This document shows, one piece after another, positions 40,971 to 52,383 of a DNA stretch of 64,000 nt. A program made the translations under genes and the position numbers. Origin of the DNA: Ananas comosus (lineage: Eukaryota > Streptophyta > Magnoliopsida > Poales > Bromeliaceae); NCBI RefSeq assembly GCF_001540865.1, contig NC_033625.1, forward strand, positions 6,780,023-6,844,022. The letters are read 5' to 3'. Every line of letters starts with the position of its first letter. Position 1 is the first letter of the stretch. The notes below the pieces were generated by a model, which saw only the letters and a list, made by a program, of their open reading frames with translations, did no database searches and had not been told where the DNA came from.

Positions 40971-41969
40971 ATGGATCCGTACAAGTTCCTCGGCATCTCC
41001 CTCAACCCCGACGGCTCCGTCACCCGCGCCGCCACCTTCCCCCTCGTCCCGGCGAGCCCCGTCGAGGGCGAGGAGGTCGCCGGCGCCACCGTCCTATCCA
41101 AGGACGTCCCCCTCAACCCCGCCACCTCCACCTCCCTCCGCCTCTTCCTCCCCTCCGCCGCCGCCGCCGCAAACCCTAACCCCAAGCTCCCCCTCATCGT
41201 CCACTTCCATGGCGGCGGCTTCGTCCTCTTCGGCACCGCGACCCCCTTCGTCCACGCCTCGTGCGAGCGCCTCGCCGCCGCCGTCCCCGCCGTCGTCGCC
41301 TCCGTGGACTACCGCCTCGCCCCCGAGCACCGCCTCCCCGCGGCCATCGACGACGCCGTGGACGCCCTCCTCTGGGCCCGCTCCGCTTCCTCCGACCCCT
41401 GGCTCCTCCGCGCCGACCCCTCCCGCTGCTTCCTCATGGGCTCCAGCGCCGGGGCCACCATCGCCCTCCACGCGGCCCTCCGCGCCAGAACCCTAGACCT
41501 AGACCCGCTCAAGCTCACCGGCCTCATCCTAAACCAACCCTTCTTCGGCGGAAACGAGCGCACCGCGTCCGAGAACGCCATGCCCCACGACAAGGTCGTC
41601 CCGCTGGCGGTGGCGGATCTCATGTGGGAGCTCGCGCTCCCGGAGGGCTCCGATCGCGACCACGAGTACGCCAACCCTAGGGAGGAGGGGCTCGAGGGGC
41701 TACCCCCGTGCCTCGTGAGGGGGTACAAGGGGGACCCGCTCATAGATAGGCAGAGGGTGTTCGCGGGAATGCTCGGGAGGAGAGGGGTGAGGGTGGTGGC
41801 GCGCGTGGAGGGGGAGGGGCACCATGGGGTCGAGCTCTTCCGTCCGGAGAAGGCCGCGGAGTTCGTCGCCGACGTCGCGAGCTTCGTCCGCCGCTGCCAT
41901 GGCGGAGACGGGGAGGAGGAGGAGGAAGACGATGGTGATGGCGCCGCACAGCGTCGGGAGAGATTATAA
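40971..41969 (+). CDS. Carboxylesterase (plant CXE, alpha/beta hydrolase)
   Basis: Single-exon enzyme of the plant CXE branch of the hormone-sensitive-lipase-like alpha/beta hydrolases, which hydrolyse short-chain esters; its substrate cannot be read from the sequence. 332 aa, close to the family length. The start MDPYKFLGISLNPDGSVTR matches the CXE8/CXE120 type. Oxyanion hole HGGGF (80-84), VDYRLAPEH (112-120), nucleophile elbow GSSAG with Ser159, acid GYKGDPLID (Asp255 or Asp259), and His285 in EGHHGVEL. This intact triad excludes GID1 receptors, which lack the histidine. The C-terminus ends in an acidic low-complexity tail (EEEEEDDGDG). G+C at third positions is extreme. The (CTA)n tract lies just upstream. 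Confidence 0.93.
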   Translation: MDPYKFLGISLNPDGSVTRAATFPLVPASPVEGEEVAGATVLSKDVPLNPATSTSLRLFLPSAAAAANPNPKLPLIVHFHGGGFVLFGTATPFVHASCERLAAAVPAVVASVDYRLAPEHRLPAAIDDAVDALLWARSASSDPWLLRADPSRCFLMGSSAGATIALHAALRARTLDLDPLKLTGLILNQPFFGGNERTASENAMPHDKVVPLAVADLMWELALPEGSDRDHEYANPREEGLEGLPPCLVRGYKGDPLIDRQRVFAGMLGRRGVRVVARVEGEGHHGVELFRPEKAAEFVADVASFVRRCHGGDGEEEEEDDGDGAAQRRERL

Positions 41970-42980
41970 TTTATTTATTAGGGTCCTGCTTATTAGAGTT
42001 TTCTGCGTCATTGCGATTCGGTCCCTCCGTTTTTTTTGTTTTTAATAAATATAATAATAATAATAATAATAATAAATCGGGTCCTAAACTCCTAATCTGA
42101 GATTTCATATATTTTCATTTATTATGTATTTCTTTTAAAAAAAACATTAACTACTGTGTAAGCGTGTAGTACTGTGATTTCCAATCGTGTATTCGTGTAG
42201 GCAATTGTGTTGGCCCGCTGGGCCTGGGTCCCCCCTTATGGAGAAACTATTGCCTGCACCAGGTGTATACGTATACTCCATACAACACAACGCCCTTTTA
42301 AAGATTTAATACAATGATATAAAATAATGTAACTAATAATATTCAAAGAGCCTATGTATGTATTAAAAATGAATATTTTAAAAAATTCATCAGATATTGT
42401 GTGCAGCAATATTGTATGATTGAATTGAAAAATAATAAGGTATTGTATTTTTCAAAAATAGTAATATTTTATGCAAATTGTACTAATTTAATTACGATAA
42501 ATTTTACAATTTCATCAAAAAAAAAATAAAAATAAAGGAGCATGTAATTATATATTCTTGTGCCAATTCTTTATAGTTTTAAATTTCTCACTCCAACAAA
42601 GCAACAACCTAATACTATTATAAGGCAACCCTTAATGCCAAAAGTAATTTATACATATATCTAATTACAACTAATAAGAGACTGGAGTTTGAATACTGTT
42701 TTCAAATTCAAACAAATATATATATATATATAAGTAAAAAATTGGGCGGTCCACGGCAGACGTGGTGGACAGGGTTCCAGGTAACAATTGTTCTCCTACC
42801 ACCCACGTGCCGCTTCGCTAATAGCTACTGCTTCCACTCGCCAAAAGCGCCCTTTGCTTTTGTTTTTTTTTTATTTTATATTTTTCTATTCCTTTAGTTA
42901 TTATTTATTTCACCCACTCGCTTTGCCCTTCGCGACTTCGATCTCCCGCAAGAAACGAGAAGTTGCGGAGGGTTTTAACA
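41970..42980. other. Intergenic stretch with the URT1 promoter
   Basis: Contains an (AAT)n repeat at about 42048-42075, AT-rich DNA, a short (TA)n near 42716-42731, then a richer segment at 42745-42980 with ACCCACGTGCC (about 42800) next to the URT1 start. No other gene seen. Confidence 0.45.
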
Positions 42981-45900
42981 ATGGCCGACGACGACGACGG
43001 CGGCGGCGGAGGCGGAGGATNGCCGCCTCATCCTCCTCCTTCGACGGCGGCGCCTTCCTCCTCCGGCTAATCCAGAAGCCCCCCCAAAACCCTAACCCTT
43101 CTTCCCCTCTCCCTCCTCCTCCTCACCTCCCCCAGTCCCACCCCTTCGACCCCGCCGTCGCCGCCCTCGGACCCTCTCTCCCCCTCCCCACTCCGCCGGA
43201 GTGGCCATCCTCGCCGCCGTTCTCGCTGCCCCACGGCCTGTGGGCCTCTGCGCCGCCGGGGTTCGCACCCTTAGGCCTCGACCCTAGGGCCCCGAATCAC
43301 CGGCCCTTCCCTTTGGATCGCCAAATTCCCGAGCTTCCTCTTCGCGGGCTCGGGACCAGCCCTCTCGGCCCTCCAAGGAGCGAACTTTATGCAAATACAG
43401 CGGGGAGGAATCAGCCGGTGCCGTCTATTAGAGATCTCGGATCTCGGGTTGTCGAAGAGAGGAGACATTTGAAGCCTCCCCCCGGATTTGGGAAGGTGTT
43501 GGTGCGGCAGGAAGTGAAAGCTGAGCCCGAAAAGCCTCGGGCTTTTGTGGTTTCTGCCAAGGAGATGCAAGTAGGAAGCATGAAGATGGGGCGCGCTGAA
43601 GGTGTTCAAAGAAATGACATTCATTTATCTCAGCCTCACCGAGAAGAGAAATTTGTCCATAAGGAGTTCTCCCAACTTCCTAAAGATCTATTTGGTACTA
43701 GTGGCCGGCATTCGGGAGAGGAGAAGGACGATGAAGAGTATGAGAAGGATTTGGATAATGAAGTGGATGGGAAGAACATAACTAGGATTCAGAAGTTTGA
43801 GAGTTCTTACCGGAGTAATGTTAGTGTTCTTGTTGAGTCTAGTAAGGATGATTTGAGGGAAGAAGATGGATTAGGTGATCAAATAATGGGTTCTTTAGGG
43901 CTTGGAGATGATGCGGAAGTGAAGAATGCTGTGGCACGGATAAGTAGTAAACGGGGTAAGGTAAATCAATATTTCCTTGAATTTGCCTTCTTCACTTACA
44001 CAGGAGTAAAATTCTTGCACTTATACTTTTATCCTGCTGCATACTGTATGATGAAAAATTTTATATTTTTGCAGAATTTGAAGTTATGATTGATGTTTGT
44101 TTGCCATCGCATTTTGAGTATGAGTTATTTATCTAGATTTTGATCTGTGTGAATGTATGTAAAGTTCCATCTTCATACAATTTATTTTAGTAGGACCTGT
44201 CACAACTCAAGTACGATAAACCATAAACATTGGGTTTACGAGTTCCATGACTCTGAATTTGTTGATTATTTATCCACTAAACTGTTCTCATTGTGAAATA
44301 ATACATATCTTTCTCTTTAGTGGCCATGCAATGGGTGCCAGTATAACGCTTAAAATGCCCGTAAACTTTGTCTTCTACTTTAGAATTGAGTAAAATAGTG
44401 GCCAAAGGACAACTGCGCTGCAAGATTATTTTATAATCAATTTTATGCTCTCAAGTCGTGTCGGATCTGTATGCAATTTATTTGCCTAAAAACATTGTGT
44501 TTTGTTGACAAAATGTATTCCAAAATGTTAGTTGGATCATATTCTTCCCGAAGACTCGTCAAGTTTCAGACTTGTAGTAGAGGCACTTCTTGATGATCAT
44601 GTTGTTGAATCCTTATATTATATGCTTACTATGGCATGAGATGTACTTGCTTTAGTGAGAATAGATGAACAGAAGCTTTGGACTTGAGCCAAATGTCCAA
44701 GGAAAGCAATGGAAAGATGATAGTCGAAAGATGACTTATATTTGAAGAAAGAAGAGGTAAGGCATGAATCCCAAAATATGAGAATTTTATGCTGTGATCA
44801 GCATATTAAAAACTCCGAGACAATAACTGATGAAGTAAGATGATAGAAGTGCAGTTGTTAGCTATTGCAGTATCAAATGAGGATTTGATTACACTTGCAG
44901 TGAAATGATAGCTGATTGAAGAAGTTCAAGCCATAGAGATTATCTGGATGCCTTCGACACCTGTATTGATAATTGCATCTATATTTATCTGAAAAGAAAG
45001 CATGCAATTACCTCTCTAAAGTTTATATTACCTTATTTATTCTTCCAAGTTTTTAAAATTTATGGATATTTCGGCCCTGTCTAAATGATTAAGTTGAGCG
45101 TGCCAACATCTACATTGTTATTCATTTTATATGTGAATTTTGGTAGTTCATTTGTTTATGTACTTTTTTTCCAGGACTTTAGAACAGATTTCTCTAGAGG
45201 ACACCGTGTATCAAGCCAGCGAATGAGAATTCAGAGAAGAGTTATGCCATGTCGCCGAGACATAGATGCATTTGCACCTAGTTTCCTTGCCATTTTTGAA
45301 TCCTTAGTGCCTGCTGAAGAGGAAAAAGCAAAGCAGAGGCAATTGTTACTGTCTCTCAGCAAATTGATCAATAAAGAATGGCCGAATGCTCAGCTCTACC
45401 TTTATGGATCGTGTGCTAATTCATTCGGTGTCTCAAATAGCGATATTGATGTGTGTCTTTCTATCGATGATACCGAGATAAGTAAGGCTGATATTCTGCT
45501 GAAACTGGCTGATATTCTACAGTCTGGGAACCTTCAAAATGTGCAGGTAATTTAGAACTTCTATGTCATTACTTGTTTTTAGTATATTAAACTCTTCTAG
45601 CAAGTATGTTCTAATTTTGATTGTTTCCAAAACAACAGCAAAGTTCTATAATGCTGGAACCTAATGCCTATTATCATGTTATTTGGTAAATGAAACCGAT
45701 TTTCAAATCATATTTTTGTGCATTTGATCATAGGCATCTGGGATTGGGTTGTCTACATAAATTTTTGTTTCTTGGTCCCTAAGACATCTTCCTTGAAACT
45801 GCAAGTCTTTCTTCGTGGTTATCGTGGTGGTTTAATTTCAGTTTTAGCAATTAAATCTCTGCTGAGATATGAAATGAACATCAACAGATAGTCATTCTAA

Positions 45901-46748
45901 GCAATAAGTCTGTATCAATAATCTTACTATATACTTACTGATTTCTTACTCCCAGTTGTTATATGTACCAGGCATTAACTCGCGCTAGGGTTCCCATAGT
46001 GAAGCTGATGGATCCTGTTACGGGTATCTCCTGTGATATATGCATCAATAATCTCTTGGCAGTTGTTAACACAAAACTTCTCGGAGATTATGCAAAGATT
46101 GACGCAAGATTAAGACAGCTGGCTTTTATTGTAAAGCATTGGGCCAGATCTCGACGTGTGAATGAAACATATCAAGGGACGCTTTCTAGTTATGCGTAAG
46201 TTACACTATAGATGAACTGCTGTAGCACATGCGAGCTTTGTAACATCAATTGATCTAACATTAGTGTCTGGTTTAATTTGCAACCATGTTCAGCTACGTA
46301 ATAATGTGCATTCACTTCTTGCAACTGCGAAGGCCTGCAATTCTCCCTTGTTTACAGGTACATAATGCATTGCAGTTGAAGTCCTACAGCTAAATGAACT
46401 TGTTCTTTTTTCATTTCTCGATGTGTGTTTTTGTTAACAGCAGTGGCACTTCTCATGGTGAGGGACGAGTGCTTTTACAGGGCTGAACTTAAATAGGCAT
46501 AGTTAGGCAGTATACTGGGCTCATCTCAGCTACAACTGAAAAGGATACTAGTAGTTGATATTGATTTCTTTTTGTTTAAAATACTTTCTTATTTTGTCTA
46601 CATGAGTTGTTGGAACCTAATAATGGTATATATGAAAATCAACCTAATACATATTTAACCAGCATGAGATTTGTAATATTTTTAGATAGATTTACTGAAA
46701 TTGAAATGTGGAGCTTCTCAGACTTCTTTAAATAATATGAATCTATTG

Positions 46749-46786
<38 letters not shown>

Positions 46787-48354
46787 GTGTGTGTGTGTGT
46801 GTGTATCCTTGTTCTGTTAATCTCGCATTAATAAGACCTGTTTGATTTTTACAAAAGAAAGAAAAGACATAATGCTGTTGTAGATCAGAATCATTATATT
46901 TTACTTTACATTTTTTCTAAAAAGCAGGAAAACCTATATAAATATGACAATTTTCATGTTTACCTCCTGAATTACTGAAACCAATATTTTGCCTGTTTAC
47001 CTATAAGTGAAGCGACGCATATTCTCTCAAACACTAATGCGATAGCACAGAATGATTTAAAGGGCAATGTGCAGGTTTCAGTACTTTAGGGTGTCAAACA
47101 GAAAATCATGCTGTCTGTTGGTCTTTAATTTGATTTTGTTGAAGAATAAGATCTAATCTGTCAATATTTGGATTAATGTTTGCTGATTTGTTTCTATTTC
47201 TAGGCAATGGAGGCAACTTATGTTGTGACAGTAAATAGTACAAAGTACGCCTACTTTGACCAAGTTGAAAAGTTGAACGGTTTTGGTGGCCGAAACAAGG
47301 AAAGCATCTCAAGGCTCCTTTGGGCGTTCTTTCAATATTGGGCGTATCATCATGATTATACAAATGATGTCATATCTGTTCGCATGGGAAGCATCATAAG
47401 GTAATAATCCTTGATTGTTTCTCGATGCTAATTTAATGTGGTTAGGGACGTAATCAAGGATTTAAGTGTCCATCGATACGGGCCGTATCTACCATGCCGT
47501 ATCGTGCCAACAAGATATTGGCACGATACAGCCCCGGTGCCGATAGCACAGCTCAAAATCCTCTATTTTTTAAATTAGTAAGTAATTTTCTCAATAAAGT
47601 GCAAAAGATTTGATAAAAATACATAATAAACAGTTAAAATATCTTGTTGCTAAAGAAAATGATTATTTCATGCTATTATGTGTCAACACATATGAATTTT
47701 TTGTGACCGGCACGACTCGGCATGCACTGTGCCGTACCGTGCCACCAAGTTTCCGACACGACCTTGTGCCACGGTACTTAAATCCTTCGACGTAATCTTG
47801 CTTAGTTATTTATGGACATTAACTTAAATTCACACCTTTTGACCTATCTCTATTTTATTGTAATTAGATGGTTTAAGCATTATAATCTTCTCCCTAGTCG
47901 CGATATGATTGAGCAGCTGCCCTCATCTCGTGATTTATCATCTTGATATTATTCATGCATACTCCTGCTTGGTTGATTCTATTTCCAACTTCTCTTCTCA
48001 ACATCAACTAATGAATTTTAGCAGAAAAAATGACATACCAGATGCTACTTTCCTTTGTTACTTTTTCTTTTTCTAACACTTGAAAATGTTCTTGACAGTA
48101 AACAAGCGAAGGATTGGACGAGGCGGATTGGAAATGACCGTCATCTAATATGCATAGAGGATCCGTTGGAGATCACCCATGATCTCGGCCGCGTCGTAGA
48201 CAAATTCAGCATCAAAATTCTTAGGGAGGAATTTGAACGGGCTGCAAATATACTGCAATATGATCCAAAGCCTACTGTTACTCTTTTTGAGCCTTACGTG
48301 CCGCCTCAGCGACACCTCCAGGATAAAGACACGTTGAGCATAATCGAGAATTGA
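42981..48354 (+). CDS. URT1: UTP:RNA uridylyltransferase 1 (terminal uridylyltransferase)
   Basis: Cytoplasmic enzyme adding uridines to deadenylated mRNA 3' ends. Exons: 42981-43960, 45175-45546, 45972-46195, 46294-46357, 47204-47400, 48099-48354; all introns GT-AG, about 697 aa. The N-terminal third is disordered and Pro-rich with KPPPGFGKV, likely the conserved short motif of this family. Catalytic domain: [18 protein letters not shown] (nucleotidyltransferase signature with two Asp), third Asp in CDICINN, then the PAP-associated domain ([44 protein letters not shown]). The start [10 protein letters not shown] is out of frame with the rest: the frame from ATG 42981 stops soon after the N at 43021, while the family-like [18 protein letters not shown] begins at 43022, one base off. 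This looks like an assembly fault in a GGC repeat. Intron 5 carries a MITE. Confidence 0.92.
46747..46806. repeat. (GT)n microsatellite in URT1 intron 4
   Basis: About 55 bp of TG dinucleotides with one interruption. Confidence 0.95.
47456..47788. mobile_element. Mutator-type MITE (333 bp) in URT1 intron 5, 9-bp duplication
   Basis: The left end AAGGATTTAAGTGTCC is matched in reverse complement by GAAGGATTTAAGTACC at the right. GACGTAATC flanks it at 47447-47455 and 47789-47797; a 9-bp duplication is typical of Mutator-like elements. Subterminal CGATACGGGCCGTATC and GTGCCGTACCGTGCC motifs recur. No transposase; the centre is AT-rich. Confidence 0.85.
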
Positions 48355-51028
48355 ACTATATGCCACAAACGCCTATCGTCTTATAATTTTTTCCGTGAAG
48401 GAAATATTTACTATGCTCCTTTGTGTATAGCTGTAACTATAGTGGCGTATTTTGACACTACTGTAAAGAAAATTGCTCGTTTATTGGGTATCCAAGCCAC
48501 TTCTATTTAGTAGTTAGTAAGTTCTGTGTTCAACAAAAATTATGTTATGGATTTGCTTGGGGTTGTATATTTTGCAACCACTGGTTAGTTATGTAATGAA
48601 ATTATTGGCCATCGAACAAGAATGGAAGTGATTTGAGATGTAATGGAAGTGATTTGAGATGTTAATAGTTTGGATTGAAATTGGGAGAATGCGTTTGTGT
48701 TATTGCTTTGTAGCTGCTACTTATTTTCGGGCATATTCGGATGTCTAATATGCCTATAAAGTTGATTCTTTGGGACTTATATCAATTGAGATTATAGAAA
48801 AAGGTGTAGATTAGTGGGTCTAGGACAAGAAGTGTCTACAAGTCTATTTTACAGCAAAATCATCATAATCTCAGAAAATAAAGAAGCAACATGTTTACTA
48901 TTATGCTTCGATCCGTATTATTAACTCTGATTTGATTTTTTTTGTTAGATACAATTTCAATTTTTAGTGGAGTCCATCCACACGCATATCACATAGATTG
49001 CGTTGAACACACGAGGAGGACATAACAATATGATCGTGCAATTTAGGAGCCAAATAATTTATGTTAGTAAAATTAAGTCCAACGTAAAAACGAAGAGAGA
49101 AAAAAAAGGAGGGTAGATAATGGCAAGCAGGCTCTTGACTAGGGTTTTCGTAGGGAGGCAAAATGGAAGAAACTGCATATATAGGAAATGAAATCACAGA
49201 TACGAGACCGCCAAAGTGCTCAAATAATCACACTCTGCAACATTATACGAAAATGGAAGCACCAGTCAAATTTAGTAAAATTACTTATTCCTCGGTCGAA
49301 GTCGATACAAAAATCAGCACAACAAAGAATGAATTAGTACTCAATTTGCACCAGTGTACCTTCATCGAAGCCAATTTTCTACAGAAACCCTCAAGATGAT
49401 CTTACAGATTGAGTTGTAATTGACAAAGTAAATTATTCCTGCAAAACCATTTGTGAGTAAATAACATCACCATATCGCCACCAATTTCTACGCAGAAAGA
49501 TTCGTGACACGCTTTGTAAAAATTATTCCGAAATTAACATACTTTATAGTATTACCCTAGTACTCCGATGTTGGCCTGCATTAGTTTGGTAGCAGAGCAA
49601 ATCGAAAAAAAGACTAATAAACTTGCCTGCCATTAATCGTTTTCACCTCTATATTTGATGTTCCTTTATCCTCAACCTCAGTGGTTGAGGACATGAGACC
49701 TACCAAACTGCCACCATTGTTGATCTACAGATCAAAATTGCTATGTTTCTCAGAAAGGTCTTACTAGAAGTTCCCTTTAACCCTCATCCGCCAATTATGC
49801 ATCTCATAAAGCAAACAAATCCTGCCCAGAAACCCAATAATTTGTGAAGTTTCTGATCTCTATACAAATCAACCATGACTTCCCCCCGCGCTTCAGTATC
49901 AAGTCAGAGGAGAATGAAGCTGCAGTTTCTGCTCTACAAAATTCAGAACCAAATAGTAGACCGGTCTGTTTAGCCAATGGAAAGATTTCAGCAACCACTT
50001 CGGAAGCCAATTCTCATTCAATCGCTTCTTAATTCAAGATACGGCTCTCCACTTCATGTATGAAGTATCCAGACGAATACAGCTATCTTAAGATGAGCAA
50101 ATGCTAAGCTAATATAGAGGATTCTTTCAATTCTTATGAACTACAAGTCATCTTAGGAGAAGGTTGTTAAAATCGGGATCCTATTGTAGGACCAATCAGG
50201 CTTTATTATAACCAAATAGTGAAATCAGATCAAGGATTACAAAATGAGCAGCTCTTTGTCATGGACAGGGTTCAGAAGAAATTTTTAATTCATACTTTCA
50301 GTTGGCATGGGAATATAACATGAAGCCATTGAAATACACCCTAGAAATCTTCCAGTAAATAAGAAACGAAGATATGGCTGCCCTCAGTAGTCTCATAGTC
50401 TTGTGCTTATATTTTGTACTTGAAGAAAGTATCATAGACTCCACACAGGGAATACAATGTATGCAACTCGCGCCATCATCATAGCCACCGTAAACTACCA
50501 TAAACTACCACGACTCTTAGAGCCTGCTCTTCGCATTACCGTTAACATCATCATAGCCACCACTGCTGCCACAATCTCAATCAGCCACCACCAATTCTAG
50601 TGATTTCAGAAAGTAACAGATCCTAATTTCTAGTGATTTCTCAGTGAATTGGCATTCTCTTCTCTTGGGTTGGTCGTTGATATCAAGGAAGATTTTATGT
50701 TCAAGAAGACAATATTTGGTGGGACTTTCCTAATAAATAGTAACTCAAGAACTCAATCAGAATGTAATATAAGATTTATTTCAAAGTAGCCGTGTTTTCC
50801 TACCACCTCTCTTTTTTCTCCTTCCCTCCTCCTTGCCAGCATCTTTCTGTAATAATTCTCTGCTACTAGAAAAGATAAATTTCTGCAGCATTTGTTTGAA
50901 GTGAACATAATTTTCAGTGACTTCATTCCCCTCCTTGCTGCTGTAAAGGATATAATACGATTGTTTCGCTTTTCTTCCTTTGCAACAAACAGATTGCAGT
51001 AGAAATATTTTTTGTTGCAATTTCTTAC
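48355..51028. other. Intergenic stretch, no confident gene
   Basis: The first part should be URT1 3' UTR. Minus-strand open frames at 49804-50010 and 50298-50501 have no recognisable domain or splice partners. CATCATCATAGCCACC occurs twice (about 50474 and 50547). Confidence 0.4.
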
Positions 51029-51119
51029 CTTAATTTCTCCAAATCCGGTTGGCTCGAACAGATCTATCACTCTTCTATTCAGATCTAAACCCTCAATCCT
51101 CTTCCCAGAAACTTTGGAT
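51029..51119 (-). other. Candidate orphan coding exon
   Basis: On the minus strand an acceptor (GCATAG) at 51120 and a donor (AAG|GTAAGA) at 51029 bound a stop-free 91-nt frame whose end reads NRRVIDLFEPTGFGEIK. It looks like coding sequence but no partner exon or family was recognised; it could be a fragment of a decayed gene or chance. Confidence 0.25.
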
Positions 51120-51916
51120 CTATGCCAGAAATGTCACTAATAGTTTAGTGCATAAAGGACAAGGACATATTTAGGCATCATGTCAATGGAACATGTCAAA
51201 CTAATTGGCGCACAGAAGAAACAAATCTATCAGGCAGCTGACAGAATCCAGCAAATGTCAGTAACAAAGTCAGGCTACAAATACATTTCCCTTCGAGAAT
51301 AAAAAAAGAACGAAGTTTGAAAGAATTGACAATAAAAATCACCAGCAACCAAGTGGTATCAATTTATATTCTTTCTCTGTAGTGGACATAGGAATTTTTT
51401 TTAATCAAGATAATTTCATAACACTACGTAGTAGTACGAATCTGAAACTTAGAAAAGCTCACATGGTAAATAAATGCTATTAGTACAGAGTATTCATAGC
51501 TGACCTGTTCTCATAATAGATTCCATGGGTTACATGCCAAAGTGGATAGCTCTCCTACCACACACTTACAAACTTGTACATGGATTCTCCGATCAAGAAG
51601 GTACGAAACCAAGTCATCAAAAGCCCATTTCCTAATACCATTCCATTGCAGATCCATAGAGTGGCAACAGCACAGGACATTAAAAAAGTTGGAGTCTTTT
51701 TGGGGGGGCAAAGTCACTACAAAAGTTACACGGTATAGAATATTCCGAGAAGCAAATTGCATCAACTGTGGAGAATCTGGTAATTGGTAAAGACAACCAT
51801 TTGCGAAAAGAAGTGGAAGGACATGAGAACTTGGAAAGAAGAAGCACGGTAGCAATAAGGCACACTTTAATAAAGGTTGCTTACACAGAAGAGGAAGGGG
51901 AGAGAGAGAGAGAGAG

Positions 51917-51950
<34 letters not shown>

Positions 51951-52329
51951 CACAGGGCCCATCAAGCACTAACTTTATGCAGGTCTAAAAGCAGGATGAG
52001 TTTCAAATCAATACCAGAACAAAAAGAGAACTCAAATCATTTCCTTTTCCTTCCTACCCCCGGCAGTGAAAGGATTTCTCGTATGGTAGTAGTAAGTCAT
52101 GTAAGCATGAGCCTCCCATCATTCAAAGAGACAATCATTTCTTCTCATCGCCAAAAAGGGCTTCACCCCTTCCACTCAAATATCAGGAGGATTGGATTAA
52201 TAGATGTATGACTCGTCAAATCGGAACTCAAATTGCTTCCTTTTTTTTTTATAAGAATTTTATACATCAATCATCTCAAAATAGATAAAGAACTAGAATT
52301 GATGTGAAGAAAAATCAAGGCACTACAAG

Positions 52330-52360
<31 letters not shown>

Positions 52361-52383
52361 AGCGCACTTGAATTAAAATCGAC
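51120..52383. other. Region downstream of the receptor-like kinase, no gene
   Basis: Holds a compound (GA)n(TG)n microsatellite at about 51901-51949 and a (CTA)n repeat at about 52327-52361, close to the kinase stop. Open frames here are translated repeat or lack recognisable motifs. Confidence 0.45.

Noticed and set aside
41094..41743. Several open frames overlapping the carboxylesterase in other frames
   Set aside because: Repetitive Pro/Arg/Gly/Glu translations of a G+C-rich gene; only the frame from 40971 has the catalytic motifs.
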